A stretch of 64,000 nucleotides of DNA from Eledone cirrhosa (GCA_964016885.1 OZ024742.1:4722457-4786456); one strand, 5' to 3'; shown: positions 19,758 through 29,952, counted from the stretch's first letter. Notes: a model not told the origin generated them from the sequence alone. A program made the numbers and translations.

Positions 19758-19958
19758 TGGGGATTCCTTTCTTTGTTTCTGTGCCTCTCCTTTGTTCTGT
19801 CCTACGCCATTTTGTTTCTGTGTGTGTGTTGTGTGCTCAGTCTGCGCATGCGCCACATCCGGGTGTCTGTGTGTGTTTATGTTCATTTATTTATTTGTTT
19901 ATTTACATGTTACTGGTTGGTTGTTTGTTCTATGTGTGTGTGTGTTTTCATTTTGTCC

Positions 19959-20693
19959 TTAATTGTAAGTTGTGATGTTGCTGTTCCACTCATATTTTCT
20001 ATTTAATTTTGGTTGTAATTCTTTTATGTTTATTGCCTCTGTAATTTGTCTAAACATTGCGTCTTTTCTGTGTGTAGATTCTATTTTTATTTCTATGTTC
20101 TCTAATTTACCCTTGTGTTCTATTTTAGCATCTTGGTAGAGTACAGATGATTCTTTACTATCTTGAAGGTCTCGCCAGTGTTCATTTATCCGTTCCCCTA
20201 CACTACGAGCTGTCTCACCTATGTACACTATATTTTTGTCTCTACATTGTCCTTCAGTACATCTTATGCTATACACTACATTTCTAGTTTTACAGTTAAT
20301 ATGGGGGCTTATTTTACAGGTTATACATTTCTTATCTATACATGAGGGTTTTTGAAAAGGGTATGTCTTGCTAATAAGTGTTTTTACGGAGGTACCTGGT
20401 CTTTCTACTATCTTAATATTGAGTTTATGTTTATTTGGGGCCCTTCTAAATTTGTAAGCTAATTCACCTCTAGGGGTTGTATCGATGAACATTACACTCT
20501 GGTATTTATTGCTATCATACCATGAGTTTATTCTATTAGCCTTGTTCCTAGTTCTTTCTATTCTATTCCAAAATTTGCTCCTATACAAGGGGCAGGTCCC
20601 ATTTATGTCATTATTTACCATTTTTTCCCATTTGGTTCTGGCTCCTCTATACACTCTGATTTTCTCTCTCTGATTGCGACATTCAAGAATGTA
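19959..20693 (-). pseudogene. PLE2 C-terminal GIY-YIG endonuclease (5'-truncated)
   Basis: An open 231-codon frame from 20654, readable up to about 20693. Upstream linker: RGARTKWEKM, then FIDTTPRGELAYKFRRAPN, KIVERPGTSVKTLI and PFQKPSCIDKKCITCK, the CxxC-type region that precedes the nuclease. The GIY-YIG domain is VVYSIRCTEGQ and NIVYIGETARSVGERINEHW, with the catalytic Tyr, the Arg and a distal Glu-rich segment. The C-terminus is TEAINIKELQPKLNRKYEWN. The function would be target nicking for retrotransposition. The RT part is missing although this frame is intact, so expression is unlikely. Two shorter relatives of its end lie at 4660-5235 and 5298-5705. Confidence 0.8.
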
Positions 20694-20696
20694 AAT

Positions 20697-22836
20697 ATGA
20701 TTAGTTGTCTGTCAGAAATAGAAAAATCATTTACAAAACTACGCTGGAGCCTCAAAAACAAAAACAAAAACAAAAGCAACAATATACTGACACACATATA
20801 CAACACGCATCCCAACAACAACAGACACACAGACACAAACAACAATAATAACAACACACACACTAACAACAATAATAACATACCCAGAAACAACAACAAC
20901 AGACACGCAGACACAAACAACAATAACAACACACACAACAATAATAACACATACGGAGACAACAACACACATCAACAACAGCACACATCAACAACAACAA
21001 CACACACACATTCAATACCTCTCACCACCACCACAATCTTAACGAACACACAGACACACAAAATAGGGTAGATAACAACAATGAGCCAGTGGAAAGAGAC
21101 AGGAGTAATTATGAGAGACATAGAAAGAACCATGAGGCCCTACAAGGAGGTGTATATAGGGACGACGCCCTGTTTACCGTTAGGAACCATAGCCCCCGTA
21201 GGATAGAGAACCTTAACAAACATATACACAGGTTCTTTAAGTCATACGGCCTATCCGTAACTATGGACCTCAACCACAGGGTTGTCAACTTCCTGGACGT
21301 GACCCTGGAGTTGAGTACGGGCTTATACAAGCCATACCATAAGCCTGGAGAGTGCCTCTCTTATATTAATTATGCCTCCAACCACCCTAAGCAGACTCTC
21401 AACTCCATAGTCTATAGTATCTCACATATAATCTCGAGGCTATCCGCCAATGAGGATATCTTCAACCAAGCGGCTGATTACTACAATAGGGCTCTGATAA
21501 GCGCCGGCTTTAACCGAGGAATTTCCTACATCCCTAACGCTAGCTCTAGAAACCACCCCCTCATAAAACTAACGTTATAGTAAGCCATACCTATAACCGA
21601 TCACGCGGCGACCTCGTTGAAGTCGGATATAATAGAATAGATAACCGCACCAAAGATCACCTCCCCGGCGACGGTGAATACTGTAGATTACTCAAACTAT
21701 TCCCCTATTACAAAACCAACAAAGGCGACGGCCTACTACCAACGCCTTCCAACCAACATCTTCGTGTACATAAACATGGAAGAGGTAGAAAGAGTGCACC
21801 CGAGCATAAAGTGAAAGGGGCACCGAACGGGCGACTGCGCATTAACACACATAAGAGCGGGCACTTAGATGGAACCACCCGTAGCAAAAGTACAAGGACA
21901 CGTAATCGCCACCGTAACGTCCTATGGTTCCCCCCCCCCTACTCTCGGAGTGTGGCCTCCAACATACCGCGGATATTCTTCGAAGCCTTAGAGAAGAACT
22001 TCCCGCCCAACCATAGGTATAGAAAAATTCTTAATAGGAAAAATATAAAAATATCCTTCTCTACTACTCCTAACCTAGCAGACATCATAGGAACAACGAA
22101 CCACAGTAAGATCACCAAGACACAGCACCTCGACACAGACGCACCTACACCTGACAATAACTATATCGGCCTTAACAACTCCCTGGCAGCATCCAATAGT
22201 GTTGGCAACGGCATCCGCAGACGCAACCAGAATGACCGCGAAGTGACTGGGGAACATGCAGAACATGACGTGCGGAATAACAATCGCACCATCCCGCGTG
22301 CTGTGGGTTGTAATTGTGCTAACGACAGCTGCGGTAGCGTAGGTAACAACGTAGGCAGCAACAATGATAGCCTTACCGTGGGAAATAGACGGAACCGCGA
22401 CAGAAATTGCAACTGCCGCGACAGAGGACGCTGCCCCCTTAGAGGATACTGCTTGACTGATAGGGTTATATATAGATGCACTATTACTAGCCACAATAGC
22501 GTTAAACATTATATAGGGGCCACCTCCGGCCCGTTCAAAATTAGGTTTCGAACACATCTCCACTCTTTCACAAATAGAAAACTAAGGCACTCCACTTCGC
22601 TCGCGGACTACATCACATCACTAAAGGACTCAAACATCAGCTTCTCCACGCACTGGGAGATTGTCGGCAGGGCTGTACCGTACAACTTCAAGAGGAAATG
22701 CGATCTTTGCCTCATGGAGCTCTACCACATCATAACTGCACCCCACGAGCTCATCAACAGCAGAGCTGAAACAGCGATAAGTTGTACACATCGCTTAAAA
22801 ATATCCTTCTTTAGATGGGTTAAGGATGAAGAGTGA
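20697..22836 (+). pseudogene. PLE3 RT (C-terminal half) plus GIY-YIG protein
   Basis: N-terminal EIEKSFTKLRW (20715-20745), then about 100 low-complexity codons. From 21160 the RT is recognisable: catalytic GVYRDDALFTVRN, VNFLDVTLEL, YKPYHKPGE, YINYASNHPKQT, and thumb-like RLSANEDIFNQAADYYNRAL. A single-nucleotide-class frameshift near 21575 moves the reading to the frame that opens at about 21580 and runs to 22836: NRHRNVLWFPPPYSRSV, IPRIFFEALEKNFPPNHRY, ISFSTTPNLADII, a ~95-residue Asn/Arg-rich linker, a Cys-rich CNCRDRGRCPLRGYCL, then the nuclease VIYRC and HYIGATSGPFKIRFRTHLHS, and CDLCLMELYHI. The missing RT palm motif A region makes it non-autonomous. The downstream GIY-YIG frame is open for over 400 codons. 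Confidence 0.8.
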
Positions 22837-23133
22837 AATAGTACACTGGATCTCCCTGCAACAAGTCTTAACACCCCGGCGGGCAGGCGCTGCAAAATAA
22901 CACCCAGAAAACAATCCTTGCATACCAGACCCAGCCTCAGACAAACGGATGCGGCAAAAAAAAAAAAAAAAAAAAATTATCCGGGAAAGACTGCCTTCAC
23001 ACCGGCCAGAGTTACCTCCCTTGACCTGCTGCAAAATCAAAACAAGATATTTTTGCGAGCAATGAATCTTGATGTAGATTTAACCCCCAAAACTCTTTCC
23101 GAACTATATATGGAACACTTGTGATTATTTATG

Positions 23134-23172
23134 CCCTTGAGAAGCCCAACTGGGCGAAACGTACGTAGGTGA
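23134..23172 (+). ncRNA. Hammerhead-like motif, U3/A8 core (PLE3 terminus)
   Basis: CC, core UUGAGAA, stem II GCCC/GGGC with an AACU loop, GAAA, self-complementary ACGUACGU, A17, GG. Stem II and stem III are perfect. Stem I has only two firm pairs. C3 and G8 are jointly U and A. Confidence 0.5.
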
Positions 23173-23225
23173 TATTTAAAATAAACATGTTTTAACGGTC
23201 TATTCTCCGATTTTTACTTTCCCAC

Positions 23226-23226
<1 letters not shown>

Positions 23227-23282
<56 letters not shown>

Positions 23283-23296
23283 TATATATATATATA
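23227..23296. repeat. (TA)n microsatellite
   Basis: TA dinucleotides with a short interruption at 23276-23284. Confidence 0.9.
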
Positions 23297-23344
23297 ATAC
23301 ATATATAAAATATAAGATCAAAAGATGGTTAAAAGAGTTCCAAG

Positions 23345-23415
23345 TATTTTATTATGCGCATTTCAAAAACAAATATCATCATGGGGTGATATCTGCGTTC
23401 TCATCAGATAAAATA
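23345..23415 (-). ncRNA. Hammerhead ribozyme, most complete example
   Basis: Minus strand: 8-bp stem I UAUUUUAU/AUAAAAUA, intact core CUGAUGA, long stem II with a CAGAUAUCA/UGAUAUUUG helix (one G-U), GAAA, perfectly self-complementary stem III AUGCGCAU, and A17 immediately before stem I. Every conserved core base is present. The host sequence (about 23297-23430) has no ORF; it could be a solo PLE pLTR or a small ribozyme-bearing retroelement. Confidence 0.75.
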
Positions 23416-23927
23416 AGGATACGTGATATGAAGCTTAAACACTTGTGAATAGTGAAGTTTTAAATCAACATATGAAAAATAAATTAAGATTGATGTATGA
23501 GATTGGGAAAAAGTGAGGGGGGGGGGGTGGAAAAGGTAAGGAAGAGGAAGAGATGAGAGTAAAGAATGGTAGGGGAGGAGTATAAGAAGGAAGGATGAGA
23601 GAGGAGGAGAGATGGGTGATAGAGAGAGAGAGATAGCCTTTACAACTGAGAAAAAGTATATATTGTATCACAGAGAGAAATTAAAACGCCGTTGGAAGAT
23701 AATAGATAATTTAAAAGAATTTGAAATTAAAAGTTAATGAGGTTTATGCATGAAGAGAAAAAGGAATTAAGAATAATATTAAATTAAGGTTTGTATATTG
23801 AAGGGTTTAATAATATGTGCGAGGAAAAGAATTTATTAATATGTATTATTAAAATAAAAATATTAATGTTATCGAGGATATAATGTGAAAAGAAGGAGAA
23901 GAATGAATAAGTTATGAATTTGGAGGA

Positions 23928-24287
23928 ATTAGTTAGGGTTTAAGTTTGTTTTTATGTAATGTAATATGTGTACGTAAATAGCTTGTTTAAAATAAGCGCA
24001 GAAGGCAAAGAAGAAAAGAATGTTTAAGGAAGAAAATATCTAACATCAAAAAACATATATGTATACGAAATATTTTCTAATGGTAATAATATAATATATT
24101 AAAAGAAATTAGTTAGAGTTTAAGTTTGTTTTTATGTATTGTAATATGTAAAAGTCAAATTAAGTATTAGTTTAAAACGAGCATGAAAGGATGGATGAGA
24201 TAAGAGAAATATAAGGAAGAAAAAATCTAACGTCAAAAAAATTCTATGTTTACGATATTTATTGTTACAATAAAACTCACCTCCTAC

Positions 24288-24290
<3 letters not shown>
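23928..24290. repeat. ~180-bp imperfect tandem duplication
   Basis: Both copies (about 23928-24107 and 24108-24290) contain TTTAAGTTTGTTTTTATGTA, a TTTAAAA[TC][AG]AGC[GA] segment and AAGGAAGAAAATATCTAACA / AAGGAAGAAAAAATCTAACG. AT-rich, no ORF. Confidence 0.75.

Positions 24291-24344
<54 letters not shown>
24290..24344. repeat. (TA)n microsatellite
   Basis: TA dinucleotides. Confidence 0.95.
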
Positions 24345-24349
<5 letters not shown>

Positions 24350-24469
24350 GTATGTGTGTGAATTGGTATGTGTATGTATATATATATCCATATATAAATT
24401 ATATTCAATTCGGATATATTTGCATACCACATCTAATGTATTCCTTACATTCATGTAGGAAATTCCCCG

Positions 24470-24837
24470 TTACACACACAGAGACACATACACGCATTCA
24501 CACACACCCGACACACACACATACACGCACACAGACAGACACACACACACACACACACACGCACGCACCCACCCACACACTCAAACACACACACATACAA
24601 ACACACACACAAACACACAAACACACAAACACACAAACACACACACACACAAACTCATACACACACAAACACAAACACAAACACACACACTCACACACAT
24701 AAACACAAACACACACACACACAAACACAAACACACACACACACACACACAAACACACAAACACACAAACACACACACACAAACTCATACACACACACAA
24801 ACACAAACACACACACTCACACACACCCATACAAAGA

Positions 24838-24887
<50 letters not shown>
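24470..24887. repeat. (CA)n-rich minisatellite
   Basis: ACACACAAACACACAAAC-type variants with CTCATACACACAC units; a pure CA stretch lies at 24840-24886. Open frames on both strands are repeat artefacts. Confidence 0.95.
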
Positions 24888-24888
<1 letters not shown>

Positions 24889-24899
24889 GCTCGTGTATA

Positions 24900-25385
24900 C
24901 ACATATACTGGTATTGGCTATTTGTTTATTGATGTGTATGTTTGGAAACGTGTGTGTCGTTCTGTGTGGTTTTCTCACCTCGCTGTAAGTCCTCAATTGT
25001 ATCGTTTATTCATTTAATGTATTTATTTATATTTAACTGTAGAATTTCCGTTTTGTACTTTTTACTATATCCTGAGTTGCTGTTTGTATTTCTTGTTCAA
25101 TCAATGTCTTCCGGATTCTGTCGAAAAATGTTTTGCTTGTTTGCTTTTAACTGCTTTATATTGCAGATTTATGTTTATATACAGAGATGTTCTATCAGAC
25201 ATTTTGTATTAACACAACTATATTCTAGTTTCATTTTTTTTATTAAAGAATTTTTGTTATCGTATGAGTTTCTTGTCGTTTGTTTGGAACAGTACATTTC
25301 ACCGTCTTATTTACCTTAGTTCTTAGACTTTTCTACTTATAATTTTCATATATAATGTTCAATATATATTATTGTTGTGTATTTT
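24900..25385. other. Unassigned stretch
   Basis: It contains a 125-codon frame (24942-25319) rich in Phe, Leu, Ile and Cys. Composition alone explains it (T-rich strand), and no domain or start context supports a gene. Confidence 0.4.
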
Positions 25386-25387
25386 AT

Positions 25388-25525
25388 TAATAATTGTTTC
25401 TACAAGGCCATCAATTACCCAGTGCATTACTGGTGCTTCATTTTATCGACCCCGTAAGGATGAAAGGCAAAGTTACCCTCGGTTGGATTTGAACTCAGAG
25501 CATAAAGGGCCGTAACTCTTTGCTG
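25388..25525 (-). repeat. tRNA-derived SINE (minus), head-to-head pair
   Basis: AATTGTTTCTACAAGGCCAT, ATTTTATCGACCCCGTAAGG and GGATTTGAACTCAGAGCAT, in inverse order. The tRNA head is cut short where the next SINE starts. Confidence 0.8.
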
Positions 25526-25529
25526 CAAA

Positions 25530-25695
25530 TAATGGCGGTGAATTGGCAGAGTCGTTAGAACGTCGGATAGACTGCTTTGCGTTATTTGTTGCGGTTCTCT
25601 GCTCTCTGATTTCAAATCCCGCCGAGATCAACCTTGCCTTTCACCCTTTCGAGGTCTATAAAAAAAAGTACAAATCTAGTACTGGGGTCAATTCT
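25530..25695 (+). repeat. tRNA-derived SINE (plus), head-to-head pair
   Basis: GGCGGTGAATTGGCAGAGTC, GTTAGAACGTCGGATAGACT, the B-box region TTTCAAATCCCGCCGAGATC, then CCTTTCACCCTTTCGAGGTC and a tail with an extended A run before AGTACAAAT. The head is the best preserved in the window. Confidence 0.85.
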
Positions 25696-25866
25696 TTCTC
25701 TATATCTCTTTCTCACTTACTATTCTTCTCTGAAAGAAATCTCCAGTATTCAAACCTGAGAAAACAACACCAAACTTCAGCACTGAACATATAAAAATAA
25801 TCGAAATAAAAGAAGTAAGCTTTATTCCATCGTTAGGTCTTTTTTCTTTTTTTTCTGTAAATTCTA

Positions 25867-25925
25867 GCTGTCTGATGAGGTCATAGCTGTTGCATAATGG
25901 CTATCAGCGAAATATACATAACAGC
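25867..25925 (+). ncRNA. Hammerhead ribozyme, CUGAUGA type
   Basis: Stem I GCUGU/ACAGC (5 bp), core CUGAUGA, stem II GGUCAUAGC against GCUAUCAGC (7 of 9 pairs), GAAA, stem III AU-AUAC-AU, A17. Downstream GAATTTGAATAAACCATGTT and TTTAACCTGTTGATTTACAC parallel the flank of the minus-strand copy at 5773-5825, so both belong to one terminal-repeat family. Confidence 0.7.
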
Positions 25926-26020
25926 GAATTTGAATAAACCATGTTAATTTAACCTGTTGATTTACACTCCTTGTTTATATATATATAGTCTTATTAATTT
26001 CACGCTTAGGAAGAAGTATA

Positions 26021-26025
<5 letters not shown>

Positions 26026-26055
<30 letters not shown>

Positions 26056-27180
26056 TCTTCTGGTTTTATAATTTCACAAAGTTTTACCAATAGATAGAGT
26101 GTCGGTTTCTAACATAGACACAAGGCTCTCTCATTGGAATTTACACATCAACTAGGTAGATATGTATGTATGCACGTGTAGATATGGATGTTATTGTATG
26201 TGTGGATGTGGATGTTTTGAGTTGTATATGTGCATGTGTATATCCTTTGCAACTGTACATGTGTATATGCAGTTATTAGATGCAAAATTTTTGGAATGTT
26301 TTACATATTTTTTTTACTGTTCCATTAATGGATTGTACTTGTAATTTCCTAACTAGTTGTGTTCTTTCTGTTCCTGTGAAGCCTAGCTTCTCAAGATTTG
26401 TATTGAGGCAGTTACTAACATACCCTAGTGCCCCAATAATCACAGGCATAAATCTGAAGGTATAATCAGGGTGGAGTATCTGCAGATTTCTCATCAGTTC
26501 TGCATAAATATTCTCCTTTTCACTAATCTTTGACACTATATTGGCATCTGCAGGGCAGCTAATTTCCACTACTGTGCATGCTTTCTTCTCCCTGTCCCAT
26601 ATCATAATATCTGGTCTGTTATGCCTGCATTTTATTGGGGTTTTTACTGGAACATTCCACCAGTACTCTTTCATATTATGTACATGGATGTCTTCCACAT
26701 TGCTCTAGCTTTTAAATTATTGGAGCTATCTTTTTTACTAACTACATTGTACAGTGTTTTGGCCACTACATCATGCCTCATAGGTAGATAGATGGATTCA
26801 CTGCGATACTGCTGAGCGACTTCCCTGGGTGTGAGTTTGTGATTATCACACAGGCAATATCTTTCAAAAAGTTCCTTCCCAACTCTCATGATCTTATCTA
26901 TCTCATGCAGATAGACTTGCTCGAGAAACGGGCTCCTACGCGTCGAGGTTCGTAGATGTAGTCGGAGAGATATGATGCGACATTCAAATGTTGTCTGGAC
27001 TGATGTTAGGCCGCTGCCTCCTTGCTTACGTTTCAAGTCAAGGCGGTCTATGTCACTGTTGATGTGGAAGTTCCTGGTGTTGTTTAGTGTTTTTCGAGTT
27101 CCAACATCAACGGCTCGGATTTCGTCTATCGTTCAATTGAGTATTCCAAACGTTGGTGTTAGGACAGGCACAGCAAACAC
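26026..27180 (-). mobile_element. 5'-truncated LINE with restriction-like endonuclease, copy 1
   Basis: Minus strand: coding from 27180 to the stop at 26276, then a 3' UTR containing GTGAAATTATAAAACCAGAA and a (CATA)n tail (26026-26053). The 5' truncation point at 27180 falls exactly at the (CATA)n tail of copy 2. Confidence 0.75.
26276..27180 (-). pseudogene. LINE ORF C-terminus, restriction-like endonuclease, zinc knuckle deleted
   Basis: From the 5' side: VPVLTPTFGILN, stop, TIDEIRAVDVGTRKTLNNTR, RLDLKRKQGGSGLTSVQTTF (the post-RT region of R2-like LINEs), LTPREVAQQYRSESI, then immediately YLPMRHDVVAKTL. Copy 2 has a CCHC motif just before this RHD box, so copy 1 has lost it. After a frameshift near 26695 come KEYWWNVPVKTPIK, the catalytic-type RPDIMIWDREKKACTVVEIS (PD-(D/E)xK-like), FRFMPVIIGALGY and the C-terminal INGTVKKICKTFQKF. 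Such an endonuclease nicks the insertion site for target-primed reverse transcription. Dead copy: one stop, one frameshift, lost knuckle. Confidence 0.8.
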
Positions 27181-27230
27181 ATTGTATGTATGTATGTATG
27201 TATGTATGTATGTATGTATGTATGTATGTT
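27181..27230. repeat. (TATG)n tract, 3' tail of LINE copy 2
   Basis: TATG tetranucleotides between copy 1 and copy 2. On the minus strand this is a (CATA)n tail. Confidence 0.9.
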
Positions 27231-28199
27231 TATCTCTTTCTCTTAATTTCGAGTACATTTTTTTTTTACCGGCCACCTTCCTGGTGGCAAGGTTGTAAAA
27301 GAAAAGAAATTGTCATCCCTTGAATCGCAAGAATGTTTTGCAAATTTTGAAGGTGCCAGCTATCGCAGCCATTTGTAGACTATGAATTAGGGAGCTGCGC
27401 TTTTTGTCCGCAAATCCAAGTTCAGTCATACTTTGGTCCAAGCGGGTTGGTATTTAACCCGTAGCTCCAATAATGATGGGTATGAAGCTAAAGGTGTATC
27501 TTGGATACTGGATTTGTAAACTCCTCATCAATGGTCCGTAGATGTCCTCCTTCTCCTGTATTTTTCTGACAACGTTTACATCAAGTGGGCAGCTGATCTC
27601 CACAACAGAACACGTTTTCAATGTGTCGTCCCAAACTACAATATCAGGCCGGTTGTGCTTTAATTTGGTGGCAGTTTTTATTTTCAGGTTCCACCAGTAT
27701 GTGCCATCTGTCTCAATATATTCTTCCTCGTTTGTTGTTAATTTTGTTTTCCGAAGTGCGTTCCAGATGGTTCTAGCTATCCCATCGTGTCTCATGGGGA
27801 GGTAGTAGTGAGATGACATTCTTTCGCAGCTGGCAACAATGTGACTTACATCCTCGATCTTTGTTTTACATAGCCTACATTTATTGTCAGCTGCTGGCCC
27901 TCCTCTTTTGTGCAGCAGATATTTGGTAGGGAGTTCTTGTTCCTGTATTGCATAGAGATATCCCTCAAGGTGTGATGTCATAAACTTGTCGGAACTCCAT
28001 GCCAGGCTTTTTGAGTGGTTTATCCCCTCTATGGTCTGTGTTTTACGCCTCAAGTATCCATGCACAACTTTTTCTGTAAATTGGTCAATTTTTTTATCTT
28101 CTTTGAACATTGAAAAGGATCTTCCGATTTCTCTGGGTGAGAGATTTATATCAGGCTTTATTCCATATCTTTCCTCCAGATCAGTCGCTATTCTAATGA
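27231..28199 (-). pseudogene. LINE ORF C-terminus with intact CCHC and endonuclease, copy 2
   Basis: Open from about 28199: LSPREIGRSFSMFKEDKKID, RRKTQTIEGINHSKSLAWSS, then the knuckle CRLCKTKIEDVSHIVASCERM (C-x2-C-x7-H-x4-C), YLPMRHDGIARTIW, YWWNLKIKTATK, the nuclease box RPDIVVWDDTLKTCSVVEIS and FSFIPIIIGATG. An in-frame stop follows at about 27454; the true C-terminus (ELGFADKKRSSLIHSLQMAA, AGTFKICKTFLRFKG) continues to 27313. CCHC plus RHD plus PD...E is the signature of R2-type LINE endonucleases. The 3' end is a (CATA)n tail. Confidence 0.85.
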
Positions 28200-28345
28200 T
28201 ATTTTTATGTATGTATTTTTATGTATGTATGTATGTATGTATGTATGTATGTATGTATGTATGTATGTATGTATGTATGTATGTATGTATGTATGTTCTT
28301 ATTGTTTTATAATTTCACAAATGTTTGCCAATAGAGAGAGCTGGT
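28200..28345 (-). mobile_element. LINE copy 3: 3' UTR stub with (CATA)n tail
   Basis: The (TATG)n run at 28200-28296 is followed by TTCTTATTGTTTTATAATTT and CACAAATGTTTGCCAATAG, which match the 3' UTR of copy 1 at 26054-26100. Only the 3' UTR of this copy survives, and copy 2 sits at its tail. Confidence 0.75.
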
Positions 28346-28705
28346 GCTGAGGGTGTTGATGTTGATGGTTGGGTGGTGGTGGTGGTGGTGGTAGTGGTGG
28401 TAGTGGTATTAGTAGTGATGGTGATGGTGGTAGTGGTGTTGATGGTGGTATTGGTGGTGGTGGTGTTGGTGGTGGTGGTGGTGGTATGGTGTTGATTATG
28501 GTGTTGGTGGTGGCGGTGGTGGTGGTAGTGGTGGTAGTGGTATTGTTACAAGTAGTGGTGGTGATGTTGGTGATGGTGGTGGTGGTAGTGATGGTTGTAG
28601 TAGTGCTGATTTTGTTGGTGGTGTTGGTAGTGGTGTTGGTGGTGATGGTGGTGGTGGTGGTTGGTGGTGGTGATGGTGGTGGTGATGGTTGTTGTATGTA
28701 TGTAT
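28344..28705. repeat. (GGT)n-type trinucleotide minisatellite
   Basis: GGT/GAT/GTT trinucleotides. Plus frames read poly-Gly or poly-Val; the minus frame reads poly-His. Confidence 0.95.
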
Positions 28706-29345
28706 GTGTATATATACAGAGCGGTTGACATAAAAACCGCAGAGAACATGTGAAACATAAACGACTATAGTAATAACAAGTAACTATGCCAAACAGCCTC
28801 TGGCTACCAATCCCTTTTTTTAGAAGATTTTAACCCTGTAGTAAGAGGTGTCAAGAAATGGTTGACTTATGAAGCATTAGGAAAAGGTGAACTGTGAAAT
28901 GTGTTCTTATTTTATCCGATGTTCTCAACTATTATGATCAGTGAAATCATCAAATCATCCAATCTAAATTATTGATTATGGTCAACGAAATTAATACAGT
29001 TAACATTAAACAATTGATAATCGGATTAGTCAGTAAAAACACTAAATGTTGATATTCACCGAAACCAGCGCTAGTTTCACTAGAAGCCAGACCGCTAGTA
29101 ACAATTACGTAAATATGTGTATATTCCAACAGTTGTATCACGGAATGGCATATGGAGCTTCAGTGGGCTTTGTCTAGTAAAACAATACAAGGAAAAAATA
29201 TGACATTATTTCTAGTATTCACTATGTTGGAATTTACCAGCTCTACCTTCATATATCTGCCACGACAATGAAGGCAGCTGGCTGTACCTGCTGTATTTCA
29301 AAAGAAAGGAGAAAAGGGAAGTAATGTATTCACTTCTTCAATATA
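28706..29345. other. Unassigned AT-rich stretch
   Basis: No gene, SINE or terminal repeat recognised. Confidence 0.4.
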
Positions 29346-29350
29346 TATAT

Positions 29351-29480
29351 AATTGTTTTTACGTTTGGCACAATGCCAAGAATAACCCAGAACATTACTG
29401 GTACTTTATTTTATCGACCCCATAAGGATGAAAGGCAAAGTTAACTTCGGCAGGATTTGAATTCATAATGACAACTTACG
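29351..29480 (-). repeat. tRNA-derived SINE, 3' part
   Basis: AATTGTTTTTACGTTTGGCA, TACTTTATTTTATCGACCCC, GCAAAGTTAACTTCGGCAGG, ATTTGAATTCATAATGAC. The head is missing. Confidence 0.8.
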
Positions 29481-29886
29481 TTTTTAGGCCAGTTCTCTGA
29501 TAAAGCAAATATTTATCTTGCTCGACCAATGATAAAATCCTTTCTCGTGTCTTTCCTGGTTTTCCATTTCCTCTACTTCCTTCCAGGTTCATTCTCATGA
29601 CTCCTCTCAGTCATATAATCTACAAACAGCTTTGTTAAAATTTACTGTAGACACTACGAATATTATTTATTCTGTCTGTAAAGCAATGTCTTATGTTCCA
29701 CAATTCAAATATAATTTTGTTTATATAATCTCAAACTGCTGTTGTTGTATTTGCTGCTAGAAAGGTTCCATGGTGTCAGCACCTCGTTTCTTCTTTTTTC
29801 CCTAATCTTTCCACATGAGTTATGACTGTACAGATCGCTAGGAGCAACTGCTTTTCTATTACATATTAACTAACCCATGACATCAG

Positions 29887-29888
<2 letters not shown>
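29481..29888. other. Unassigned stretch
   Basis: No gene, SINE or terminal repeat recognised; ordinary AT-rich sequence. Confidence 0.4.

Positions 29889-29889
<1 letters not shown>

Positions 29890-29952
<63 letters not shown>
29890..29952. repeat. (CT)n microsatellite
   Basis: CT dinucleotides, followed by a CT-rich stretch to about 30050. Confidence 0.95.

Larger units (their letters stand above)
19567..20693 (-). mobile_element. PLE2 copy: GIY-YIG ORF and 3' terminus
   Basis: 5'-truncated PLE on the minus strand. It keeps the linker and GIY-YIG ORF (19959-20693), then a 3' UTR with a hammerhead motif, ending in GCCAATAAGAAACACACGCA-type terminal sequence. The RT region is absent. The truncated 5' end abuts the N-terminal coding region of PLE3 on the opposite strand near 20693-20697. 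Confidence 0.8.
20694..23215 (+). mobile_element. PLE3: internally deleted Penelope-like element
   Basis: Coding remnants run from an N-terminal piece (20697) through the RT C-terminal half to a GIY-YIG domain (stop at 22834-22836). Then comes a 3' region with a 23-bp A run (22957-22976 core) and a terminus containing GAAGCCCAACTGGGCGAAAC, an HHR-like hairpin. The part encoding RT motifs before the YRDD box is replaced by an Asn/Thr/His-coding low-complexity stretch (20760-21065). Confidence 0.75.

Noticed and set aside
24498..24902. 134-codon Cys/Val-rich minus-strand frame
   Set aside because: Translation of a CA minisatellite.
24942..25319. 125-codon open frame rich in Phe/Leu/Cys
   Set aside because: T-rich strand composition explains it; no domain, no splice or promoter context, no similarity that I recognise.
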